From: Typhlomys cinereus
Lineage: Eukaryota; Chordata; Mammalia; Rodentia; Platacanthomyidae
DNA length: 64,000 nt
Reading direction: 5' to 3'
Assembly (NCBI GenBank): GCA_023101885.1
Contig: JALPQD010000206.1
Coordinates: 62,001 to 126,000 of the forward strand
In this document: positions 11,901-23,837 of the stretch, piece after piece
Layout of the letters: the number at the start of each line of letters is the position of its first letter
Numbering within the stretch: position 1 is the first letter of the stretch
Notes under the pieces: model-generated
Database searches by the model: none
Told to the model about the DNA's origin: nothing
What the model saw: the letters and a program-made list of their open reading frames with translations, nothing else
Translations under genes and position numbers: made by a program

Positions 11901-12170
11901 AGGGATGGTAACATAGTTCAATGGGGAAGGCACCTCCCTGCAAATCTGGTGACCTGAGTTCAACCTCTGGGAGTCCACGTGGTAGAATGAGAGAGAACTA
12001 ACTTCCTAAAGTTGACCACTGACCTCCATCTATTCGCCAAGCATCCATGTGCTCTTCTCCCTTGCTCTGTATCTGTCTCTCTCTTCTCTGTCCCCCTCTG
12101 TTTCTCTTTGTCTCTCTCATCCCCTGTTTTTCGCCCTCTCCCTTTTCTCAAATTGGTAAATAAGCAAAAT
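11901..12170 (+). mobile_element. B3-like SINE
   Basis: GACCTGAGTTCAACCTCTGG, GTAGAATGAGAGAGAACTAA, CCTAAAGTTGACCACTGACC, then a pyrimidine-rich stretch and A-rich tail. Confidence 0.7.
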
Positions 12171-12418
12171 TTAAAAAAATATTAAAAAGCCATATTAAAA
12201 AAAAAAAAACATTGTCCAGTACATAGGTCAAACAGAATGTTTGTCAAACAGACCAGGATTTTTTTCTGTTGAATCTGAATGGAATTCTCAACTATCACAT
12301 ATGATATTAATCAAGAGTTGTGACTTAGCTAGATACACCTGCTATCAGATACATAGGAGTACTACATATCGTACTGATATTCCAAAGGTATAAGCAATCT
12401 GACTATAAAGCAAATTCT

Positions 12419-12620
12419 GGGGCAGAAGAGTTGGCTCAGTGAGTAAAGATGCTACTATGTAAGACTACTGACCTGAGTGTGATTCCCAGAGCCCACTCAC
12501 ATGAAAGGGAATAAATTGCTATCACAGAGCTGTCGTTTGACCTCCAACATGTACCTGTATTCACACACTCGCACACTTACCATGCATTCACAGGTACAAT
12601 AATAAAGTTTAAAGAAAAAG
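12419..12620 (+). mobile_element. B3-like SINE
   Basis: GGGGCAGAAGAGTTGGCTCA, CTGACCTGAGTGTGATTCCC and TCGTTTGACCTCCAACATG with an ATAATAAAG tail. Confidence 0.7.
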
Positions 12621-12941
12621 ATTTTTAAAAAGTGAATCTTCAAATTAAAGTCTTGGTGGTCACTCACAGGATACAATAAAATTCTACAGGATAAAAATTG
12701 ACCAGAGTCCTCTGCTTTTTAAGAGCAAGTTGTTAAGAAATTTCTCCAAAAACCACAGATGGATTTCATACCCACGAGCCTTGGCACAAGCCAGTTGCTC
12801 ACCTGGGAGTTGACCTGATAATGTCTGTATAAGATCTAAGAAGAACATTTTCTCAGGCCTCACATTATTCCTTAAGCCCACCCTCTCGCAGAAGAATGAA
12901 CTGCTGAGGCCCCTTTCCGCGCATCCTGCTTCCTTTCCCTT

Positions 12942-12963
12942 GGGGTGGGGGTGGGGGTGGGGG
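12942..12963 (+). repeat. G-run cluster (potential G-quadruplex)
   Basis: Four runs of four or more G separated by single T bases, followed shortly by a T(13) run. Confidence 0.85.
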
Positions 12964-13561
12964 ATGAAAGTTTTTTTTTTTTTTTGGTCTTACTTGAAAA
13001 CTTCAATGAAAGAGAAAAACTGAGTTCTCACTATGCCGTTAAAAGACAACCACAAGAATAAATTCCCTAGTTGAAAAGTTAAGTAAATCTTTCCAGTGGA
13101 AGCCCAAGAAGTTGGTAATATTTCCAATGAGCACAAAAAAGAGGTTATTTGTTACAAAAACAACTAAAGGAAATGGAGGATAGCATTCTTCACTTATATA
13201 CTGATTCTCTTTGAAAGCTACCGAAGAGAAGCTAAAAACCCTAAAAATCTATCTTTTTCAAGAGCATGGGACTTTGGGTGTAACAGGAACATGCTTCACC
13301 CCTGTATTGTAGGTGTCATGCCAGGGCAGATGTGCACGTAAGGTTAGCAAATAAGCGTGCTAAATTGTTTTTCTACCAGCAGGTGTCTCCAGAGACTAAC
13401 GCATTTGCTTCAGCTGCTCTCCAAGGCTGAATCAAAAAATCCTGCTGGAGCTCCATTTAGGCCTCCTCTGACTCACTTAAGGTCTGCGGAAGTTTTAGTT
13501 GAACAGCTAGCACGTGTGCCTGTAGGCCTCAAAGTTACTATATAGGAAGGCCTCTGAGCTG

Positions 13562-13591
13562 GTGTGTGTGTGTGTATGTGTGTGTGTGTGT
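13562..13591. repeat. (TG)n microsatellite
   Basis: Interrupted once by TATG. Confidence 0.9.
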
Positions 13592-13784
13592 TTTCTGGAG
13601 GAAGCGTTGAAATATAGATTCCTGTGTCTCTAGTCTCAGAGGTTCTGATTCAGTAGATCTGAGGTAAAGCCCACTTTAAGCATTGTCCTTTACCCTTCTG
13701 CATCTCCTGTTGTGGTGTGTTTTCATAAATATGGACATTGAGCATCATTATCTCATATCTGAATGCAAGGGTCTCATTGGTCCA

Positions 13785-13925
13785 TCTATCCATCTATTGG
13801 TTCATCCATCTATCTGCCTATTCACTCATTGGTCCACCCATCCATCTACTATATCCGTCCATCCATCCATCCATCCATCCATCCATCCATCCATCCATCC
13901 ATCCATCTATCCATCCATCCAACTA
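13785..13925. repeat. (CCAT)n microsatellite
   Basis: Degenerate at the left, near-perfect ATCC/CCAT units from about 13857 to 13905. Translated open frames here are repeat artefacts. Confidence 0.95.
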
Positions 13926-13929
13926 TTAA

Positions 13930-15155
13930 GGATTCTTGGTTGAGTCTTTACAGCTTGCAAGTTATCATGTACTTTCACAGAATCTCACTTAGCTCATCCT
14001 GCTAGTTCAGACCTTAGTTTACTATCAAGGGATCAACCACAAAATCAAGTAAAGACTCAGCCTTTCTCATGCTCGCTTAATCAAAGACCTGACTCCCACC
14101 ATGAGAAGAAAAGTATCTGCCTTTTCTCAGAGAGAAAATTCACACATATACAGAAATTTTGCCAGCAAATCAATCCTTAATGGTTAGTTTATGGCACATA
14201 AAAATACCAATAATACAAGTGGTAATGAAATTTAATGCTATGCTTTAAATCACAGGCAAAAATAATAAAACAATTAGTATGAGAAAATCAAAATGCTGTT
14301 ATGTTTTACTGTCATGTTAATTTTATAAATCTAAGATAAATAGAAATTTATCTTCACAGTGAAAGAGTGGGGAGGGTAAATTACTTTTCTATAAGTGAAA
14401 TGCAAATACAAATTGCATTAGGAACTTGACAGTGCATGATATGGTTTGATGGAAAATGCATCAATAGAAACTTTAATGAAATTGTGCATCCGGATGCTGA
14501 ACATAGGTATAAAGCCACCATCTGCTTAGTGTATCCCATCCACCTTTTAAAAATTTTTTTTTCTGACCATTAGAAATATTTTTCACTAGAATGGACTTTC
14601 TGGGTCGCTGAATAAAGCCTTTTGCTGTGCGCTTAGTACTGCTTACAGCATCTCAGCTAGGAGCGCAGCCAGGTTCTAAAGCATTCCCCTGGAGTCAGAG
14701 GCTCCCCTCCCTCCCCCCAGCACCAAGTTGATTTTGAGAATGTTCTGGTTTTGAAGAAATTTCCTCACATCCTGTCTAGCAAACAGGAAATACCTATCTC
14801 CATCAGAAAGCCTTTTGCCCTCAGAATGTAGCATAGTATCTGTGTTAGGGCTCAGGGTAGGCTGTGTGCAGAGTCCTGTAATGGTGGCTTAAACAGGGAG
14901 GGATTAATCCTCCTCTTGAATGAGCCAGAAGACAGCAAGGTTTAGTGTAGAGAGCTCTATTAGGAGGTTCCAGTAGACAGATCTTCTGTCTGTTCTGCCA
15001 TGTTTAGTGTCTGCATTTCATACATGCTTGTAAGATAACAGTTGTCCCCTCAGGATCGTATCTGCAATCAAGGAAGATCCAAGAAGGAAAAACCAGGAGG
15101 ATGGGAGACATCAATGCTATGAAGGTAAAAACTTTTTTTTTTTTTCAAATTCCCT
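13930..15155. other. Intergenic DNA, no gene recognised
   Basis: Ordinary A/T-rich sequence; no RNA or coding match recognised. Confidence 0.5.
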
Positions 15156-15160
15156 GTATA

Positions 15161-15442
15161 GAGACTGGAGAGATGGCACAAGGGGTTAATTAAGCCTTTG
15201 CCTTGCAAGCAAAAGGACCTGACTTTGGGTCCCAGATCCCATGTAAAAATACCTGACGGAAATGGTGGTGGTCTGTATCTCCAGCCCTGGGGGACAGAGC
15301 TTGGGAAACTCAAGAGCAAAGTAACAAGGAGGTAGAGCAATCCAGAATGATTCCCAAGTCACCCTTGGGTCTCCACAGGCACACACAGTGCCCTCTTTTA
15401 CACGCATACCTGCACACACATATACACCCACACCTACACACC
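15161..15442 (+). mobile_element. Long tRNA-related SINE, older copy
   Basis: GAGACTGGAGAGATGGCACA, GCCTTTGCCTTGCAAGC, CCAGATCCCATGTAAAAATA and a terminal CACAC/ATACAC stretch. Confidence 0.8.
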
Positions 15443-15979
15443 AGAAAAAAATCCCCAGTATACTTCACTTTACATCCCATTGGTCAGAGGACAACCTCAA
15501 GTTAGGGTAACTGTGATAAGGTCCTGGGTACTTGTTCATCAGAATGACATCCGAAGGGTGGGACTGGTGAGACAATTCAGAGAGTTGAGGCATCTGATCA
15601 AGGTAGAAAAATGTAAACCAGTGAGTCACTGCTAAGCACAAGTTGAGATGGAAAATTACTGAAACCCCAAAGGCAGTCAGTAAGGCAGTTTCAGAGACAC
15701 TATCTCACCCCCTAAGCCTGCACCTGGTGCTGAGAACACCGAGGCCGAGGCCATGGGCCTGTCTGTGTCCATCCGCCCTGCTGATACTATTAACCATTGC
15801 ATTTGCTTGTAGAAAGTCCCACTTTGCTTGCTCCACCTCCATTCTGCTTTAGTAAAAGATGAAAGTACAAGTTAAACTGGAGGCTGGAGTCCTTGGAGAG
15901 TGATCTTGGCTGTAGACCATTGGTGAATTAAACACTTTGCTTGGTGTCTGAGAAATTGTTCCAGAGTAGCTTCCATAAC

Positions 15980-16138
15980 ACAATCGCCAATCTGGTGACC
16001 TGACTTGATCCCTAGAAGCCCACATGATGGAGGGAGAGAACGACACCTGAAAGTTGTCCTCTGACCTCCACTTGCGCACCATGATATGCTCTCCCCTGAT
16101 TCCCAAGTAACCAAATGAAATGACAATTAAAAAAAAAA
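15980..16138 (+). mobile_element. B3-like SINE, 5' degraded
   Basis: CTGGTGACCTGACTTGATCC, GATGGAGGGAGAGAACGACA, GAAAGTTGTCCTCTGACCTC and an A(10) tail. Confidence 0.75.
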
Positions 16139-16139
16139 G

Positions 16140-16925
16140 AATGATTTCTGGGAATTATTCATGAGGAAGGAGGGTTAAACTGATGTTGGAAAGGAAAACT
16201 AGTATCTGCTAGCATGACAGATACTAACCGATCGTTAATATATTAACTGATGGGTGACACAGAAATCTTTCCAAAGAAGCATTAGAGCCCTTTGTGAGCT
16301 TAGGATGAGGTTACAGATACTTTTATCTCCAGCACCCAGTTAAATATAATGATCATTTCTTTTCCTTTTTCCCATTCTAATGTATCTCTTTTCCAAGCTG
16401 ATGTCTTTTGCAGGACTTCTCTGAAAGCATTCCATGTGTTTATCTTCAGGTACAGACTGACCTACAAAAAAAGTAATGCGGAGTCATTCCCCTCATCCTG
16501 GCTGGTCCGCTGTGCTATTAACAGAGCCTAACAAAATCACCGGAGCCGAAGAAGCATCCCTCTGTCAGCTCCTACAAAGCATGCCTTGAGTTCAGACGCT
16601 TAATGGAAAAGAGTAGGGGGCACCAGGGACATACAGCGCCGAGTCGCTACTATGACAGGAACCCAGCCATCTCCTTGATGAAACTTACCCCTGCCGTTCA
16701 CGGCATCTCCCAGGCCTACCAGCCTCATTTGTTCACGCAAGGCTGGCTTTATAGCCCTAAGGAAGTCCTTTACATTGAACTCCATCCAGGCTGTCCGATT
16801 TAGTCCATTGATCCCCAGTGCTGAGTGTTATTCAATGAACTGTACAGTCAGCATTTGTAAGTCACCTTAAAAGGAGGTTATATTTTTGGTGCTGGTGAGA
16901 ACTGTGTTCACCTGCAACAGAAACT
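16140..16925. other. Intergenic DNA, no feature recognised
   Basis: No gene, RNA or clear repeat seen. Confidence 0.5.
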
Positions 16926-16926
16926 C

Positions 16927-17164
16927 CCCTCAAGGAGAGATGGTACAGGGGTTAAGTCTCTGCCTTGCAAGCAAAAGGAACTGAGTTCAGATCCAAGATC
17001 CCATGTTAAAACGCCAGGTAGAAATGGCAGCGGCTTGTACTTCTGAAGGCTCTGGAAGAAGACCCCGGAGACCTCACAGAGAAGTTAACAAATAGGAGGT
17101 AGAAGAATCCAAAATGATTCTCAGAGTCACCTTGGGCCTCCACAGGCACACACAGTGTCCTCTG

Positions 17165-17213
<49 letters not shown>
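16927..17213 (+). mobile_element. Long tRNA-related SINE with (CA)n tail
   Basis: AAGGAGAGATGGTACAGGGG, CTGCCTTGCAAGCAAAAGG and CACAGGCACACACAGTGTCC, followed by about 24 CA units. Confidence 0.82.
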
Positions 17214-17216
<3 letters not shown>

Positions 17217-17547
17217 GAAATTCTCTTCTAAGCAGTTGCTATCCTAGACAGAAATGTATTCAAGAGGCGAGCAGACCAGAGTTGATCCCATAAGTCACTA
17301 TCAGAGATGGAGACACCTTCCATCTTGTTTCATTTCATGCATTTTCTAGTCTCAAGGTCATTATCCAGTACAGCTGCTGGATGCCTAGCCATCTAGCGGG
17401 GAAGGGGATGTCAAACAAAAGGTGATGACTGATAATTACATATCACAGTGTCTAGAGTAACATGGTCACAACCTACCTGCAGTGCAGCTGAGAAAGGCAG
17501 TCCTTATAGGATATGTCTGCATTCACTTAAAAATCAGGTGACTCATA

Positions 17548-17701
17548 AAAAATGCCAAGCGTAAATGGCAGTGGCCTGCACTTCCGGCCTTGGTGGACGG
17601 AGCCTGGGAAATTACTAAGGAAAGCAAAAAGGAAGTAGAAGCAATCCAGGAAGATTCCTGAAGTCACCCTTGGTCTTCCACAGGGACACACAGTGCCCTC
17701 C

Positions 17702-17740
<39 letters not shown>

Positions 17741-17750
17741 ACACAGGCAT
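17548..17750 (+). mobile_element. Long tRNA-related SINE, 5'-truncated, (CA)n tail
   Basis: Starts inside the family at ATGCCAAGCGTAAATGGCAG and ends with GGACACACAGTGCCCTCC and a CA run. Confidence 0.8.
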
Positions 17751-17805
17751 CCAAATTAAAATAAATAAGAATTTTTAAAAAGAATTATAAAACAATCATG
17801 TGACT

Positions 17806-18145
17806 AAGGGCTGTGAATATGGCTTGGTGGATGAGGTCCTTGTCCTGCAAGCACAGGGACCAGAGTTTGGATTCTGAAAGCACATGGAAGAACCAGGAGG
17901 TGTGGCAGATGCCTGCAAACCAAGCGCTCTGGAGACAAAGACAAGGGATCCCTAGGGAAAGCTGGCAAGCCACTTGACAAGCTTTGGATTCAAATCAGAG
18001 ACCCTGCCTTGATCATAAACATGGAGAATGATTAAGAAGACACTTGATGGCAACTTTTCAGTCTCCAGTCATACGTGAACACATGTGCATGTGCACCTGC
18101 ACACACATGTATGCCCCCATGCAAGCAAACACACACACACACAGG
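17806..18145 (+). mobile_element. B2/B4-related SINE
   Basis: AAGGGCTGTGAATATGGCTT, GGTCCTTGTCCTGCAAGC, GGGACCAGAGTTTGGATTC, ending in a CA-rich stretch. Confidence 0.6.
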
Positions 18146-18264
18146 AAAATCAGGCGACTGTAACCATCAAAGACTGAAAGGATACTGGGAAATAGCTTAG
18201 TCTCATGTACTATCCATTCGATTTCCTGATCCACATGAGTGACATAAACCTTAATTACTGATGA

Positions 18265-18470
18265 CCAAGGCCAACAATAGGAGTTAACATTTATTGTGAA
18301 CTTACTATGTGCCGGGCACTGTTTTGGATACTTACAAAACTCTCCTAAGACTACTATGACCCTCCTACATAGGTGGAAAAAAGAGGGGCCAAAACTGCCT
18401 AGGGTATAAGGCCACACAGCTCATAAGAGACAGAGTCCCAGCTCCTAATTCACTAGGACCATGACCTGCC
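18265..18470 (+). mobile_element. MIR element
   Basis: AACATTTATTGTGAACTTAC, ATGTGCCGGGCACTGTTTTG and GGCCACACAGCTCATAAGAG are the MIR core and 3' part. Confidence 0.85.
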
Positions 18471-20170
18471 TTTGAGTAGTGTGACAAAGATAAACTTCTG
18501 TCTATCTTTGGCAACAACTCCTTGGAATTTTTCATCACCTATACGGCAGTCTGACTTCTTAACTAGAGACTTCCCCTAGATTGAAATTAGATTTGGCCCT
18601 TCAATTAATGACTATTTTGTCCACATTTTTACTCAGGTTTATTTAAGTGTTGATCCTTATCTCTTATTAGGATGAAAAGGGTCAGACCCCAGGACAAGTT
18701 TTAAGTTGCAGAAGAATGGGCAATGCGTGCTACAGAAGTGGCTTGAATGTGGTAACCCTGCAAGCATGTCCTGCCATGTGCAGCGTGGTGCGTGGTGCAT
18801 GGGGCAGGTTACAAAGTGCTTCAGCAAGGAAGACCAAAGGTTAGGTTTGCATCCGCCACTTGCTACTGGACAGCACCCTTGACCTCTCTCATTTCATCTC
18901 ATTTGAATGCTTGCTTTTAGGATTCATGTATGCACACACAAGCACATCTACACATGTGTACACCACATGGCACAGAATCGGCACTTGGACAGGCATTCCT
19001 TGCTTCATCATGTTGAGGATGACCCTTGGGTCTTCCATCCATAACTGGAGCTCTAGCCATTGGCAAAGGAGAAAGCAGAAAAAAATGATGAGGTAAATAA
19101 ATAGTTAACAACCTTTCCAATTTGTTTTTCACTTTTGGAGATTTATCTGAAAGAAAAAATAAGCAAAAGCCAAAACATTGGTACCATTTTTCTTTTTTGG
19201 GCTAAACGGCTAAAACCTAATGGGCATCTATGGAATGCATTGGGAAGGAAGCAGGACTTGGCACACAGGAACTCTGACCTGCTTTGTAGAGGAGAGAGAG
19301 GTAAGCCTTTCAGCAGTACAGAGGAGCATTTAGAAATTAATATCAGTGATAAAAGGAAGGCGTAAGTGGTATGAAGCATATTTGAAGCTACCCAAATGTG
19401 TTTATTCCTGGATAGGACTAGAAGAAAGAATTTGAATGTTTCTCCTGAAAACATGTGATAGAAACTTAATTCTCAGTGCAACAATATTGTGATTGTTAGA
19501 TACAGGTATCAACTTGGCAATCGAAGGCTTGAACTCTGGGCACATTAGTAAAGAATTCATAGTTGAGATAAATCCTGAGCAATCCTACAAGAATTGTCTG
19601 ATTGATGTGGGAAGCTTCAGCCCATGGTAAGTGGGCCTATTCCTTGGGCAGATGGATAAAATAGAGGGAATTTGTTAAGTATGTTAGCATTTGTTTTACA
19701 TACTGGCAAGTGAGGTTTGCCCCTTTCTCAGTGTGGCCAGTCCCCTCAGTCCACTAAGAACTGTAATTACACTATCAAAACCAGAATAAAACCTTCCTCA
19801 CCATTTCATCCTGAATTTATGGCAGCATGCAGAGTAACTATGGCAAACCTAACAGTAGGGACCTTTAAGATGTCATTAGGTCATAGGCAGGTTAATATTA
19901 TTGTTGTTGGGAGTAAGTTCATTAACCCTGATTCAAGAAGCATAGGCAGATTATTTTTGCATTAACAGTACTTTGAAGACTATATGTACTTTTTTCCTCA
20001 CTTAATAAAGTTCTACAAATCTTAATAATTTCCTTTTTTTCCCAGATTGCTAGGAAGCTTAAAGTATTTAATGCCCAATATACTGAGATCACTTTACAAA
20101 GACTAAGGCATTTGTTACTTCCTGTCTGTTCTTGGTAATTTATACACATCCAGCTATAAATACACTTACA
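18471..20170. other. Intergenic DNA; possible old LTR-like piece near 19480-19680
   Basis: No gene seen. GATTGATGTGGGAAGCTTCA with GCCCATGGTAAGTGGGCC around 19600-19640 resembles an old dispersed rodent repeat whose family I cannot name. Confidence 0.4.
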
Positions 20171-20466
20171 TGTATGTGTGCACACAGGTGGATGGATGCA
20201 TGTGTATGTAATTGAGCATGTATGTGGAGATCCAAAGTTGATGTTGTATGCCTTTCTGAATCACTGTCCCCTTTATTTATCGAGACAAGTTTTTAGTTGA
20301 ACCTAGAATTCAATGATCGGTTAGACTGCCCAGTCAGCTTGTTCTAGGAATCCCCGTCTCTGACTCCTGAGTGCTATAATTGCAGGCGGCCACAACACCT
20401 GCTAAGCTTTAACTGAGTCCTGAGGCTCTGAACTCTGGTTTTTACTGAGCCATTACCCTCATCCCA
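20171..20466 (-). mobile_element. B4-like SINE
   Basis: TG-rich left end, CTGACTCCTGAGTGCTATAA (B1-like part) and TTTACTGAGCCATTACCC (ID-like head) in reverse orientation. Confidence 0.55.
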
Positions 20467-20489
20467 TATCTTTATTTTAGTAATATTTT

Positions 20490-20492
20490 CAT

Positions 20493-20542
<50 letters not shown>

Positions 20543-20543
20543 C
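20490..20543. repeat. (CA)n microsatellite
   Basis: CA units broken by one ATATAC. Confidence 0.95.
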
Positions 20544-20544
20544 C

Positions 20545-22660
20545 CTTTTGGGAAAAAAGCACTGGTATGCATTAACTAAGAATACATTATTCCCTGTTAG
20601 CACAGAAACAGACAGCTAAGGAGACAAGTAAAGGAATGAGGCTGAAAGTCCTTGTGGGGATGGAACTCTCAGCCACCTATGTCACTGTGAGGCTGGTGAA
20701 TCGCATCCGCCCAAGTCGTTATGAGGTTTGGAATGCTCAACTGAAACACAGAAATTACACAAGTTTATTCATTGTGCAGTGGAAAACACTTTTGCTGATC
20801 CACAAAAATACTCTAATGGCCTTTAACTCTTCCAACTAGTCTCTTTGCATATTACAGAGATTTTACAATGGAGCACCAGTTGGGAAAGGCAGACAGTCCC
20901 AATGTGCCAGTGAGTCAGAGAATCAGAGCCTGGGTAATTTAATTCTCTGGCACCAGATCTATTTTTAAGTGAAGAGATGGCATATATCACTCTTGAGTGC
21001 AGGCCTCCATGATCTACTTTTACTTTCCCTTCATCCACACTCTAGTCTCTAGGCCGATTGGGCTCCTTCTGGGCTCTTTTTTCCAGTCCTCCCTTCATAT
21101 CCTGGCTCCAGCCTCTTTCCTCTCTCCTCTTCTTACATATCTACCTCCATCCAGTCTCTTCACACCTAGTCTATTCCTCCACTTGGAACTTGTCCTGAGG
21201 TTTAGATAAACACACACACACACACACACACACCCCTCTGTCCTGTACTTTTTCCAAGGTCACCTCCAGCTGTGCATGCATATATTCCTTGCACTGGACA
21301 CCTTCATGAGGACTGTCTCTCCTCCTGTTGCTTAGGTTGCCTAGGCTAGTCCATCTTCTCTACTCTACAACTCTACTATAACTACTTTCATCACTGTAGT
21401 TGGCTCCACCCCTTTATCATCTGGGTACTTTCTTTTGACCTTCAAGACACACACAGCATCTTGTCTCCTGATGATCTTAGCACCTTCCTTTATGTTCCCT
21501 AATACCCTGCATGTCACACCATAACCTCACTGTGGTCTGTCATCCCTGGGCTGCGAGCTCCTTTAGCTCAGAGAGTATTTACCTCTGAGTTCCCAGAATA
21601 CACCACTGCACAGCTTATGAAATGCTTACTTTACTTCGTGACCGCATTTGACCTCCTGAGTGGACATGCTTGGAAAAGCCTCTGAAGGAGCCTCTCCAGT
21701 GCCATCAGGCTGTCATTTTTACTGTGTGCTAATCCTTCTACACTTATTAAACTCTCTCCACTCTGCTCTTGACCTTTCCCTTGTGTAATTACCCAAAACT
21801 GTTAATCCATTTGGATTTGACTTAGATTTGTTTTCAAACCAAGCCAATTGTCTTAAAACACCAGTTATTAAAAATGCTTTCCATCTTTATTCATCTAAGA
21901 TAAGTGTTTATCTTTTATTAAATTCTTCCTGATTATAATAAGGACTTGGTTGGGGCGCTTTCTTTTCTATGCTACTGGTCTTTTATCACACATTAAAAGT
22001 GACTGTCATTTTACTATCTCTCCCAGGCTATCTGGTTTTCGATGTCTTAATATTAATAAACATAAAGGAATATTTGAAGCCTACACATAAGCCAAGAAAG
22101 CAAAAACTGAAGTAAAATTCCCCATAAACTTACAGAACACTTAGCCATCTTAATTGACTAATTGATATCTCTGACTTTTATACAATGTGCTAGAGGTCAT
22201 TTAAAATTCCTGGAGACCATTCTATATGTAGGGGCCTATGACTGTTCTGACATAGTAGGTTATGTTTGGCAATAGTCAGGCATGCTCATTAATGTCTTAT
22301 GCCAGGTTGTTGAAACGTCATGGTATGCTGTTTAAACATTATGTATATCAATAAAAACAATGATTATAACAAGAGCAGTTTTATGAAAGCTGATTCTCAG
22401 AAAAACTAAATGAAAGTAAAATGTGGAAAATCATGAATATTTGTGAGAATATAAATATCGGAAAGGAAGTCCAAAAATCCTTGAATCTACACTCGGTGGA
22501 ACTCACACTCATCTCTAAATTTTTGATCAATATTTAAAAGCTCAATACTTTCTGTTCTTACATTTTTGTGTGGTTACATTATTTTGGTGTGATTAATGCA
22601 AAATAAATTGGACGGCTTGGAGGTGTTATGGAATCATAAAATTAGTAGATCTCTGTTACT
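20545..22660. other. Intergenic DNA, no gene recognised
   Basis: Contains a short (CA)n near 21210-21233. No gene, RNA or clear SINE otherwise. Confidence 0.5.
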
Positions 22661-22776
22661 GGCCATGAGCACGTGCAGTGGCTCATACCTGCATTCCCTT
22701 CACTAGGGAGGCTGAGTCAGGGGGATCACGATGAATCTGAGCCCAGCCTGAATTACCAGTAAGACTTTCTCAAAGT
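22661..22776 (+). mobile_element. B1-like SINE
   Basis: GTGCAGTGGCTCATACCTGC, AGGGAGGCTGAGTCAGGGGG and GAGCCCAGCCTGAATTACC match the 7SL-derived B1/Alu layout. Confidence 0.75.
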
Positions 22777-23247
22777 TTCCTCAAAAGATTGACCATGACC
22801 ATTTATTTCATTATTTAAAAATCATTTAAAGTTTCCTTACTCAAGAATTTCAGTTAACCTATTAACTACCTATGACTACAGAATCTTAAGGAATCTGTTG
22901 TGCCTTCATTTTAAGATGTATAGCATACTTATTTAAATGAGTATAAATATTGCTTACTTCCATGCTTTTTTTTCACTGACTATACTGTGTTATGTTTCTT
23001 GAAGTTATTAACTATTTTACTAGTATTATTACAAACACCTCCTCAGTCGCTCCTACTAAATGTCTGTGCATTTCTCCTTTTACTTAACATTTAAAATGTC
23101 TGGCTTTGTTTTGATATCCTCTTTTCCAGGACTGTCAAAATTGGAGTTAAATCTTTTAGCATAGGATTTTTTACATAGCTAATTTCCTTTCTAAGGTTTC
23201 ATTTGCTTTTTTGTGGAATTTTTTTTGTTTTGTTTTAAAGGTTTTTT

Positions 23248-23268
23248 GTTGTTGTTGTTGTTGTTGTG
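23248..23268. repeat. (TTG)n microsatellite
   Basis: About six TTG units. Confidence 0.85.
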
Positions 23269-23464
23269 AGCTACAGGACTCTTTCCTGAGAGATGGAGAA
23301 AATACGCCAATAACAAATTCCTACTATCCTATGAGATTCCAGGATACAGGACGCAATGCTGATGGAAGACTTCTCGTTTCATCTAAAGACAATTCCTTTG
23401 TCGTTTCTGAACAGGCCTGGCTAGGATATGGCTTCGACCTAGGAGCTTTAAAATGTCTACTGAA

Positions 23465-23715
23465 GGGCTGGAGAGATGGCTCAAGGGTGAATTAAGCTTC
23501 TGCTTCAAAAGCAGAAGGACCTGAGCTCAGATCCCAGATCCCATGTAAACTCTCCAGGCAGAAATGGCAGCAACCTACACATTTGACTCTGGAAGGCAGA
23601 GCCTGGGAAACTCCAGAACAAAACCAAAAGGAGGTAAGCAATCCAGGATGATTCCTGAAGTCACCCTTGGGCCTCCACATGCCTTCTGATTACACACACA
23701 AAATTAATTAATTTT
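23465..23715 (+). mobile_element. Long tRNA-related SINE
   Basis: GGGCTGGAGAGATGGCTCAA, GGACCTGAGCTCAGATCCC, ending ACACACAAAATTAATTAATT. AAAATGTCTACTGAA before and AAAATTCTACTGA after look like the target-site duplication. Confidence 0.85.
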
Positions 23716-23775
23716 AAAATTCTACTGACATTTTCTTAGCTACTTGAAATGCTTTTTTGTTCTGTTTTGTTTTGT

Positions 23776-23837
23776 CGTCCTGGGGATCAAACCCAGGGAC
23801 TTTTGTATCAACAGCTACTGAGCCATCCCTCCAGTCC
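23776..23837 (-). mobile_element. ID-type SINE
   Basis: CCTGGGGATCAAACCCAGGG and TACTGAGCCATCCCTCCAG are the tRNA-Ala-like ID head in reverse. Confidence 0.75.

Noticed and set aside
12684..12881. 65-codon minus-strand frame that looks loosely protein-like
   Set aside because: No family recognised, no supporting context.
13855..13925. CRISPR-like array at the CCAT repeat and other tandem repeats
   Set aside because: Simple-sequence repeats in a mammalian genome; no spacers and no cas genes.
13683..14005. His/Pro/Ser/Ile repeat proteins of 60-86 codons
   Set aside because: Translations of the CCAT microsatellite.
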